NCBI GenBank assembly: GCA_905221615.1
Contig: CAJNDT010000313.1
Location: forward strand, 1,240,001-1,304,000
DNA length: 64,000 nt
Direction of reading: 5' to 3'
Origin: Symbiodinium sp. CCMP2592
Lineage: Eukaryota; Sar; Dinophyceae; Suessiales; Symbiodiniaceae
In this document: in pieces, positions 42,970 through 50,776 of the stretch
Numbering within the stretch: position 1 is the first letter of the stretch
Layout of the letters: each line of letters opens with the position of its first letter
Position numbers and translations under genes: made by a program
Notes under the pieces: generated by a model
The model's input: the letters and a program-made list of their open reading frames with translations, nothing else
What the model was told of the DNA's origin: nothing
The model's database searches: none

Positions 42970-43123
42970 AACATGGGTGTATAATTTACACGTTTGGCGT
43001 GTAATTTACACACCCAAAATTACAAGAAAAAATGTAAATTTTATAAAAAAAAATTACACGTCAAAAACTTGTAAAAAATTAAAAAATGTAAAATGTAAAA
43101 TTACATGGAATAGATCTTACAGG
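42970..43123 (-). repeat. Right TIR and subterminal repeats of the 25.9-kb block
   Basis: TTTACACG/GGCGTGTAA motifs at about 42978-43010, then AT-rich DNA and the 30-bp TIR (43094-43123). Confidence 0.85.
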
Positions 43124-43125
43124 GA

Positions 43126-43418
43126 CGGGCAAGTTCGCAATGCCGTTCGCCCTCCGCATCATGCCGGAGAGCGGAGGCCTTCGCCGGAGCACTCGTCTGC
43201 AGGGAGAGCTCTCCAGCGTGGAGCTGGACTCTCCGGACGTGCTCTGCCTCCTGTCCTTGCAGGATCAGGTCCAGCTTGGCCTGATCAAGGACCTGAGGCG
43301 CGGCGAGTGCCGGATCTCGGGTTACGCCGGGACACTGCAGTTGGCGAGGCACTCGAAGACTGGCCTCCTCCTCCTGTGCGTGAGCCAGTTTGGGGCGAAC
43401 GTCACAGAGAGGCAATAA
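43126..43418 (+). CDS. Copia protease, C-terminal half
   Basis: It reads TGKFAMPFALRIMPESG directly from the insertion junction, then SVELDSPDVLCLLSLQDQVQ, LGLIKDLRRG and ARHSKTGLLLL. This is the second half of the retropepsin-like domain that begins at about 17030. TAA at 43416-43418 ends it; the next domain is in another frame, so an indel or stop separates them. Confidence 0.8.
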
Positions 43419-44236
43419 GTTTGCAGTGAAGCCAGAGGTGATCCCGAAGAGGACATCCAAGAAGGAGAAGAACACGTTCTCGATCCCTTTGAGGGACGGG
43501 ACCTCACGCAAGGAAGAGACCTTGATCCCTTCAGGGGACAAGGACAGCATGGCGTACATGCTGTCCGAGATGGTGAAGGAGGCCGAAGGACAGCGGAAGG
43601 AGGTTCTGGTGGTCACGTTGGGCCTGGAAAAGGTCGAGACCTGCCAGCGTGGACACGGCACCTACCGTGGACTCACGGAACTTTTCCGGAGTATGCGGAA
43701 GGGGCAGTCGCACGAGTTCTCGCTGAACAACGAAGCCCACGAAGACACGCTTCTGGAAAGCCTGCGCCAGAATTTTGAATCCTTCCGGGACTACGCCACG
43801 GAGCAGATCCTCTTCCTGGATTGCCGGCACATGAACGACCCTGGGAAGGACAAGTCCCTCAGGGACCACTTAGGCACGTACCCCAAGAACGTGCAGGCCA
43901 TGGTTTTGGACCAGAAGACAAATGGCAAGTGGGTGGCGTTCATGAAGGAGGTCGTGCCGGCCGTGCACTGCTCATCCAGGAGAACGAGCAGTGCGTGATC
44001 TTTATGTTTTGCAAATCGGGCAGGCACAGGTCTGTCTCGAATGCAAAGATCATGTACGATCTCATAAAGGAGACGTACGAAGTGCAAGCGCAGCTTCTTC
44101 ACCTTTGCGACGGACACAACTGGAGATACCTATGCGGTGGTTGCGCAGAGTGCAACTGGGAGTCCAAGGAGGCTAAAAGCACCGCAGAGAAGGTGATGGA
44201 CTTCGCGAGGGAGCGCTGGTTCGAATTCGTGCCCAA
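43419..44236 (+). pseudogene. Copia-borne domain with RapZ-C-like GRHRSV motif
   Basis: In two frames: VLVVTLGLEKVETCQRGHGT, then ILFLDCRHMNDPG, and, after a shift near 43960-43990, VIFMFCKSGRHRSVSNAKI and LHLCDGHNWRYLCGGCAEC. The ordering DCRHMNDPG ... C-K-S-G-R-H-R-S-V resembles the C-terminal domain of RapZ/YvcJ-type proteins (G-C-x-G-G-x-H-R-S-V). This is an unusual passenger between protease and integrase. The Cys-rich tail (C-x2-C) may bind metal. Function in the element is unknown; the frameshift may disable it. Confidence 0.55.
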
Positions 44237-44244
44237 GGTCCAAG

Positions 44245-45510
44245 GTGTGGGTGCGAAAGGATGGCCAGCGCCACTTAGGCGACGATGGCGTCGTGGTGGA
44301 AGAGCCGATCCCTTCGGGGACAGCTCAGGCAGCGGGCGCAGGATCGAGCAAGGACCCGCCGCAGCCTGACTCGGCTGTCAAGGAAGGCCGCTCAAGGCGA
44401 GCACCCGGAGACAAGGACCACGACGAGGAGGACACCGCTGGGGCAGCCGAGGCCAGTGCCAGCTCGAAGGCACAGGCGCAGCCTTTCACGGTGGACACTC
44501 CTGAAGGAGTGTCGGTACCAGTCCACGACTTGCGCCCCGAGCTGGAAGGATTAGATGACAAGTCCCTTGAGAAGGTAAGTTTTCTTTTTCTTTCTAGGGT
44601 TTATAGTGTCTTCAACCCAGCGAAGCTTACGGAAGTCACTACGCTCGTGGCCAAGTACGCGGCGGACCACACCTCGCTCACCTGTGCCGTTGCCGCGAAG
44701 TACTTGGAGTACGAGGCGGCGAAGGCACTCCTGTCGTCGCTGGTGGCAGACGTCCGATCCGGAAAGCGGACGGAGAAAGAGTGGGACACCGACCTGGAGC
44801 TGGCGAACCGAAGCCTGGACCAGGCGATCCTCCAGCTGGACGAGGACAAGGCTGCGGCACCACCTGGCACAACCACAGCTGGAAGGACGACCGCTCAGGC
44901 GGCGGACCCACCGCAAAGAGAAAGGACCCGATCGGCACAGGCCGACGGGCGAGGAGAGAAGGGAAAAGGTGAGAAAGGAAAAGGAAAGGGCCGAGGAGAC
45001 AAAGGACGTTGGCCGAACAACAACCCTCGAGGCCCAAGGACGTCCGATCCTGCCTCGACGTCTCACGCAGAGACCCGTCACGACCTGGCCAGCCTGGGGG
45101 AGAACCCCAACTACCCGGGCAACCTTACGGGGGCCTACTTGAGCCAGGTCATTTCGGGACACAAGAGGCACGGAGAAGTTGCTTTCAAAACCTGGTTGCA
45201 ACCAGGTGTGGGACACGAGGGAGCCGGACCACCGGTTCGCGTGTCCTACAGGGCACACGCTGCGAACTCCTGGGACAAGATCCCGACGGAGTTGCAGCGC
45301 TACTGCAAGCACGTGGCGATCCAATGGACGCCCGATGGGCCCTGGGAGTGGCGCGAGACCAACGCGGCCGCCCACTCATGGGTTTACTTCGGCGACCGTT
45401 GGGACCAGCACCCGCGCCACATGCTGGTGTTCTTGGTTCCGCCACGCGGTGGCAGTGCCTTCTACGTTGGAGGCATGCTTCCGGATCTCATGGCTTCCGA
45501 CCTGGTTTGA
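44245..45510 (+). CDS. Copia linker region, unknown 420-residue frame
   Basis: Open frame between the RapZ-like domain and integrase. It has an acidic D/E and P/A-rich start, a helical segment FNPAKLTEVTTLVAKYAADH, RTEKEWDTDLELANRSLDQA, a basic GEKGKGEKGKGKGRGDKG patch, and a C-terminal half with WDKIPTELQRYCKHVAIQW. It resembles a second Gag-like module; part of it (RTEKEWDTDLE) also occurs in the deleted copy at 2820. A frame change at about 45505 leads into the next part. Confidence 0.55.
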   Translation: MWVRKDGQRHLGDDGVVVEEPIPSGTAQAAGAGSSKDPPQPDSAVKEGRSRRAPGDKDHDEEDTAGAAEASASSKAQAQPFTVDTPEGVSVPVHDLRPELEGLDDKSLEKVSFLFLSRVYSVFNPAKLTEVTTLVAKYAADHTSLTCAVAAKYLEYEAAKALLSSLVADVRSGKRTEKEWDTDLELANRSLDQAILQLDEDKAAAPPGTTTAGRTTAQAADPPQRERTRSAQADGRGEKGKGEKGKGKGRGDKGRWPNNNPRGPRTSDPASTSHAETRHDLASLGENPNYPGNLTGAYLSQVISGHKRHGEVAFKTWLQPGVGHEGAGPPVRVSYRAHAANSWDKIPTELQRYCKHVAIQWTPDGPWEWRETNAAAHSWVYFGDRWDQHPRHMLVFLVPPRGGSAFYVGGMLPDLMASDLV

Positions 45511-47413
45511 GGATTCTTGCAAGAACCTCAACACGCACGACGACCTGCTGATGCAGGCCTTGGGGCTCCCGTCGGTGGCGATCACGGGCGAGCCGCCCAC
45601 GATCTTTGCCCTGGCGAGCTCGGAGTTCCAGCCCGGATCCCTTGAGAGGACCGGCGCTAAGGTGATCGTGCGTCACCCTGGCTACCGTATGATCCTTCTG
45701 GAGGACATCGGTTGGCAGAAGCAAATCTCTAAAGAGATTGCTAAGATCCGTCCCGACCTCCTGCTGTTGGTGTACAGTTTGGAAGACCAGGTAGGTCTCA
45801 CCCCGCAGGTACAAACCTGGCTCCAGTCCCTCTCCGCGTACACAAAAGAAGTGCTTGTTCTCGACAGCCTAGGCAGCGTTAGGTGGAACCTGTGGTTCGA
45901 GAACAGTGTCGAGGGTACTGAGAGAGAGTTTCAGTTGTTTCAGTGTAGGGGTGACCTGTGTGTAGGGACGTTTTCGCAGGCGATAGGTGAAGTCATGTCT
46001 AGTTGGGCGAACTGTGACCATGACATACACTACTCACCTGTGAGCATCGACACAGTAGGCACGCAAGTTGGTTTTGCCGAAACCTTGTTGCTTGTGTTGC
46101 AAGAGGGCTGTGTAGAGGACCACGTTGCTGAAGCGTTTCCTGTTGAGGCAAGGCAGGATGAGGTCGAGCAATCTGGTACTCTAGATGCTATAGTGGATCT
46201 TAGAGACAACAGGACCACTTTTATGGATGATCTGGAAATCGCCGAAGAAGCAGACATCTTAGACACGTTGCCTCTAGCAGAGTTTCCGAAGGAAGAGTCT
46301 GAAAGGAGGAACGCGTGGTCTAAGGTGCCAAGGCGTGTTCGCTTGGGGATCAGGAGGTTGCACACCATGATGAACCACAAGCCTAAGGAGGTGCTAGTGC
46401 AGGTACTCCGTGGGGCAGGTGCTTCTGAAGAGTTGGTGAATGCAGCTAAGATCTTCAAGTGTGAGTCTTGCAGGGTTAGCGAAGAGAAGGTTCGCACACA
46501 CCCTGTGTCAGCTCCACCACCTTACGAGTTCAACCACACAGTTTCGGTGGACGTGCTGGAGACTGCAGACTCAACAGGCGCAAAGTTTAGCTGGCTGAAC
46601 ATTATAGATGTCGGCACAAGCTATCAAGTTGTGACCTTGGTCCGCGTTGGTGGCGGACAGCCGAGCTCAGCCAAGTGCTTGCAGAAGTTCATGCAGCACT
46701 GAGTTTCCCCTTTTGGGTGGCCAAAGGTGGTTTCCCACGGCCGTGGTTTACACAACCGGGGCGCTTTCGCTCACGGCTTGGGTAGCCATGGAGTCCAGAT
46801 CCGCCAAGCCGGACTGGAATCGCCTGAGCACATAGGAAAGTGCGAAAGGCATGGAGGCATCATAAAGCGAGCCTTCAAGCGTTTGGTCAAGGACCACAAC
46901 GTTGTGGGCAAAGATGATGTCAAGGTGGCGATGCTCGAGGCGCAGGTCGCAAAGAACGAGTTCATGCGTGTTGGAGGCTTCAGCCCCACCCAGTGGGTGC
47001 TTGGACGCCTGCCCAGAGGAGTGGGCCACGTTTTGGACGAGGAAGAGCTAGGACAGCTTGGAGTCTTGTCGAGCAGGTTAGATATCACGACTGCGTTCGG
47101 CCGCCAGGCCGAATTCCGCCACACTGCCAGAAAGGCATTCGTCCATGAGGACTGCAGTCGCAGGGTACGAAAGACCGTTTTGCGAAAAGCGGCCCCCCTG
47201 CCGGGGAAATACCAAGCTGGCGACCTAGTTTGCTATAGGATCGCGCGAGATGAGCACTCAGGTGTCAGTACGTGGTCGACTGTTAGTAAAATAATCGGCT
47301 TCGATAACAAAACAGTCTGGGTGGTGCATCAGGGCGTGGCAACATACAGTACGAGCACGCGGAGGTTGAGCGCGAGCAGCAAAGGTACATTGATGCCACC
47401 GGGGATGATCTAG
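45511..47413 (+). pseudogene. Copia integrase, one nonsense codon and a lost catalytic Asp
   Basis: After a poorly conserved lead-in, the zinc-binding region is seen: LHTMMNHKPKEVLVQVLRGA followed by FKCESCR (H-H-C-C type). The core begins VSVDVLETAD (first Asp). A TGA at 46700-46702 replaces what is probably a Trp codon. After it the frame continues FGWPKVVSHGRGLHNRGAF, where copia integrases have D before R-G-L-H-N; here it is Gly. GKCERHGG, with the catalytic Glu, is intact. C-terminal: YQAGDLVCYRIA. With a stop and a missing Asp this integrase cannot work as it stands. Confidence 0.8.
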
Positions 47414-47472
47414 TACTAGACGACCCAGAAGAGCCACCGGACGGAGGAATTGGGATAGGTACTCCGATCCAA

Positions 47473-49689
47473 ATGGATGCCGAAGCAGATCCTCCAGAGA
47501 CTGCGGCCGCTGCCCCAGAACGAGCTGTTCGAAGGAGAGTTGGAGCAACACGTGAAGAGTCACGGGCCGTGACTGTGGAGGAGCCAGAGGACGAACAGGT
47601 GGACCCTTCAGGAGGGATCCAAGAGCCGATGGCTGAGGACACGGCGGTGGACGCCGATGGTGAGGCCGAGGCCACGGAAGGCAGCTCAGCGCTTCTTCTG
47701 AGGGCTTACGCTAGCCACTTCTGGACGAAAGAGGAAAGAACCGTTTGGAACTCACTTTTCGGGGAGAAGGAGTACGAGGCCTTACGGGTTTTCTTCGCAG
47801 ACCGCGTCGAGGACGACAAGAAGGTGACGCAGTGGCGCAAGCGCCGCAAGAACTTTACGTCCAAGAAGCAGAAGGAGAAGCACGGGAAGATCCTAATGTA
47901 CCACAAGTGCCCTGAGGATGTCCAGAAGGAGTTGGACAAAAGTAGAGCAAAGGAATGGGCAAAGTGGCAGGACTTCAGTGCTGCGATCATTCTTGATGAC
48001 GCTCAGTATGATGAGTTGATCCGTGAAGGACATCAAGTCATACCTACCCAATGGGTAGAGCTGGACAAGAACCACAACAAGAGGTTACTTGATCCTACCG
48101 TGGAGGCCAACTACAAGAGTAGATTGGTTGTTCGGGGTGATCTTGAGAAGGGTGATCCTAGGAGTGATAGCCCTACTGCTAGCATAGAAGCTCAGAACTT
48201 AGTGTTTTCGTTTGCGGCTTCTAGGAAGGTCAAGATTAAGTCCCTGGACGTGACCAACGCCTATTTTCAAGGCGAGGAGATAGATAGAGTACTTCTACTA
48301 TCTCAGCCCAAGGGAGGACTCCCTGGGCTCAAGCCTCACCAGCACATGCTGGCGAGAGCACCCATCTATGGCAGCACCGATGGTGGTAGACGGTTTTGGA
48401 AGCGGCTTAGGAATTACCTTAAGGGTAAGGGACTTCGCGAGAACCGCATCTACCGCGCGTTGTACAGTTACACCGACGCCGATGGGGTTGTACAGTTGCT
48501 CTTGACGTCCCACGTAGACGATCTATTGTGGGCTTGTGATCCGTCATGTGATTGGATCATGAACGATCTTTTTGAGACGTTCAAATGTGGAAAGGTCGAG
48601 ACCGGGAGCTTCAGGTACTGCGGGAAGGAGATAAGCCAAGACGAGGATTTCAATATCCATGTGACCTGCAGCGAGACAACGAGGAACGTGAACAAGATTC
48701 ACGTTGACAAGAGGAGGCACCCGGGAGATCCCTTAATGGACTTTGACAAGACGCAGATGAAGAGCGTCGCTGGGTCCCTTGCTTGGGTTTGCAGACAATG
48801 CCGACCCGACTTGAGCTATAGGGTATCCAAGATCCAGTCGGCTTCTAGCAATGGTACCGTCGCTGACATCAGAGATGCCAACAAAGCGGTCGAGTACGCT
48901 ATTAGCACCTACGACAGAGGACTTGTTTTCAAGTCTGGGCTGTTGGACTGGAAGACACCAGGTGCTCTTTTGAGTCTGGTGATCACGGACGCTTCTCACG
49001 CGAATGAGTCCGAAGAGATGATCATAAATGAGATGACATCTGTGGAAGGACACCGGAGCCAAGGTGCAAGGATGGTGTTTCTTACGAACGGCGCCCTGTG
49101 GAAAGGGAACAGGGGTAGCATTCATCCCATCTTGTGGGCGAGCAACCTCGTTCGGAGGGTATGTCGCTCCACCATACAGGCGGAGGCCTACACACTTCAG
49201 GCAGGTGTGGAGGACGGTGACGTGCTGAGAGCAGCTGTCACTGACATCTTCGGATGCCTCGATATGAAAAGGTGGGAGGCTACGTCGGCCAAGTTTGTGA
49301 AACAGATCTGGATGACAGACTGTAAGAGTCTGGAGCTGACGCGATCGAATCCGAAATGCAATAAGCATTCGGACAAGAGATTGAGCATCGAGATCGCGTC
49401 CCTCAGACAGGAGCTATGGCGCAAAGCTGGCGAGAAAGCAGGAGATCCGTTTTACGACGACTACAAGCCAGCGGATGATCAGTTAACTGACATCGTCAGA
49501 TGGATTGACACTGACGTGATGATCGCTGATCCGTTGACGAAGGTCATGGAGCCGGTCAAGTTGGTTGAAGCCCTGAAGACCAACACACTCGACGTAGAGC
49601 AGCCGCTCGAGAGTGTCGTTAAGAAGCGCGCCAAGCAGCTTCAGAGGAGGTCGACGAAGAAGGAAGAGGACAACGAGCAAGACCGTTGA
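47473..49689 (+). CDS. Copia reverse transcriptase and RNase H
   Basis: One open frame of 738 residues. It has an acidic P/E-rich linker, then RT: YKSRLVVRGDLEKGD, VKIKSLDVTNAYFQGEEID (motif A), YGSTDGGRRFW and LTSHVDDLLWACD (motif C as H-V-D-D). RT is followed by AGSLAWVCRQCRPDLSYRVS. RNase H: SLVITDASHANESEE (Asp), STIQAEAYTLQAG (Glu), QIWMTDCKSLELTR (Asp) and ADPLTKVM near the end. The frame differs from the integrase frame. It ends 48 bp before the 3' LTR. Confidence 0.9.
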   Translation: MDAEADPPETAAAAPERAVRRRVGATREESRAVTVEEPEDEQVDPSGGIQEPMAEDTAVDADGEAEATEGSSALLLRAYASHFWTKEERTVWNSLFGEKEYEALRVFFADRVEDDKKVTQWRKRRKNFTSKKQKEKHGKILMYHKCPEDVQKELDKSRAKEWAKWQDFSAAIILDDAQYDELIREGHQVIPTQWVELDKNHNKRLLDPTVEANYKSRLVVRGDLEKGDPRSDSPTASIEAQNLVFSFAASRKVKIKSLDVTNAYFQGEEIDRVLLLSQPKGGLPGLKPHQHMLARAPIYGSTDGGRRFWKRLRNYLKGKGLRENRIYRALYSYTDADGVVQLLLTSHVDDLLWACDPSCDWIMNDLFETFKCGKVETGSFRYCGKEISQDEDFNIHVTCSETTRNVNKIHVDKRRHPGDPLMDFDKTQMKSVAGSLAWVCRQCRPDLSYRVSKIQSASSNGTVADIRDANKAVEYAISTYDRGLVFKSGLLDWKTPGALLSLVITDASHANESEEMIINEMTSVEGHRSQGARMVFLTNGALWKGNRGSIHPILWASNLVRRVCRSTIQAEAYTLQAGVEDGDVLRAAVTDIFGCLDMKRWEATSAKFVKQIWMTDCKSLELTRSNPKCNKHSDKRLSIEIASLRQELWRKAGEKAGDPFYDDYKPADDQLTDIVRWIDTDVMIADPLTKVMEPVKLVEALKTNTLDVEQPLESVVKKRAKQLQRRSTKKEEDNEQDR

Positions 49690-49736
49690 TCCTTGAGCAC
49701 GAAGTCTCACCACACTGACGCTGTCAGAGTCACGGG

Positions 49737-49870
49737 TGTGAAACTAACCTGTTTTGCAGCGCGTACAGTGTGTGTACCTAGCGTTTTGTACAGTTTCAGA
49801 CGTTCCCCTCTACCGCAGGGGCCCCTTGGACCAAGCCTACGGCTTTGCCGAAAAGTGACTAGTCTTCGCA
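49737..49870 (+). repeat. Copia 3' LTR
   Basis: 134 bp, with one difference from the 5' LTR, followed by the CATCG duplication (49871-49875). Confidence 0.92.
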
Positions 49871-50478
49871 CATCGATATCTGCACAGCCAAAAATGTGCA
49901 ATGCTCAGACACTTCAAGAGCCGGAGCTCGTGTGAAGCTAATGAGACGTGGTGACATGGTGTTTAGATGTAGGAGTGTCGCACATCATGTTTCACATCGC
50001 ATGTACATATGCATACACATGTTGACTCAGGCCGTCTAAACTGAGTGCACCTGCGGCGTAAGTTTTGCATTAAACTCCGTTCATAATCCTTCCATTTGGC
50101 TTTTTCACCCGAAAACCGTTGACACATGCAATATTTTGAAGACACCGGCAGGTCGTTGCGCATAGGAGGCCGCAGAGCAAAACACCGAGATGCCCAGAGA
50201 ACCTTGCCCATGCCAGACCTTACAGATTGAATTAAAAAAAAACAAGCAAATGGCGTCTCGGTTTTGAGTTGCAGCAAAAACATGCAGCAAGTACGGCATT
50301 GCTGCATGCGCCGAACGGGCGAACAAAGAGTGGAGGGAGAGGAGGGAGAGGGTGAGGGTCCACAAGTCGATGCCAACCAAGTGGAAGTTTGTGTGCATCC
50401 ACAGGGGATGACGGAGAAAGATGCCGGCTTCCCAGATGAACGATCCAAGTTTGCTTCACGGCTCAAGATCAGATTCAG

Positions 50479-50776
50479 GTGATGGACTTCAACATTCCAA
50501 CGGGTGTTCCGCTGGTCTATGAACTGGACGCGAACCTGCGCGTCATGCAAAAGTGACCCTTTGGCATGCCTGTAGCCGTGTAGCCCACGAACTTTGCCAC
50601 GCTAGTTCGGTAGGCCGGGTTGGAAACGCATGGCCCCGCCATGGCAGAATAAGTTTTTGAGGAGACATCGAAGTTGTAGGTACTACCTCTTGGATGATGC
50701 TGCGGTGAAGGCCAAGATCGAGGGAGTGGCGAATCAGGGCAAGGCGGGCTTGCCTGACAAAGTGCACGTGTATTGA
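50479..50776 (+). CDS. PGAM 3'-terminal exons
   Basis: Exon 50479-50552 follows TTCAG and reads VMDFNIPTGVPLVYELDANL then RVMQ. A GT-AG intron 50553-50679 is removed in phase 2, and exon 50680-50776 reads YYLLDDAAVKAKIEGVANQG then KAGLPDKVHVY and TGA. This is the C-terminal lobe and tail of the phosphoglycerate mutase whose front is at 745-2138. The exons supply exactly what those lack. No other PGAM exons are nearby, which is why I join them across 48 kb. Confidence 0.85.

Larger units (their letters stand above)
17183..43123. mobile_element. 25.9-kb TIR-bounded block inserted in the copia protease
   Basis: The ends are 30-bp inverted repeats with one mismatch: left starts CCTGTAAGATCTATT at 17183, right ends with its complement at 43123. 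Next to the TIRs are many (C/G)GTGTAAATT/AATTTACAC repeats in both orientations (17210-17330 and 42970-43100). GA lies on both sides (17181-17182 and 43124-43125). Removing the block and one GA restores the copia frame A-R-A-T-G-K, as read in the related copia copy at 2680-2700. Inside are four candidate genes, about 19 copies of a hairpin repeat, CCCTAAA-like tracts and long tandem arrays. Without the 10.3-kb retroelement nested in it the block is about 15.6 kb. The gene at 39335 is the best transposase candidate. It could instead be two flanking elements mobilising the DNA between them. Confidence 0.8.
14054..49870 (+). mobile_element. Full-length Ty1/copia LTR retrotransposon, interrupted by a 25.9-kb insertion
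   Basis: LTRs of 134 bp (14054-14187 and 49737-49870) start TGTGAAAC and end CTTCGCA. I see one difference between them (GCGG versus GCCG in the CTTTGCSGAAAAG segment). Both are flanked by CATCG (14049-14053 and 49871-49875), a 5-bp target-site duplication. The order gag, protease, extra domain, integrase, reverse transcriptase, RNase H is that of Ty1/copia. The protease is split at 17182/43124 by the TIR-bounded block; without that insert the element would be about 9.9 kb. Several stops and frame changes in the interior, plus a lost integrase Asp, suggest this copy is not active, although near-identical LTRs suggest recent insertion. Confidence 0.93.
2139..50478 (+). other. Inferred giant PGAM intron loaded with nested mobile elements
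   Basis: The PGAM exons stop after KYLE at about 2127-2138, and the matching C-terminal exons resume on the same strand at 50479. No other copy of the missing segment was seen between them. The intervening 48 kb is retroelements, a TIR-bounded block and low-complexity DNA. About four residues expected between KYLE and VMDFN (usually G-I-S-D-like) are not accounted for, so a very small exon may lie inside. This is an inference from protein complementarity and strand. Confidence 0.6.

Noticed and set aside
44579..44601. GTAAGTTTTC...TTTCTAG, a perfect-looking 23-nt intron in the copia linker frame
   Set aside because: Too short for splicing, its removal would shift the frame, and the frame is open through it.
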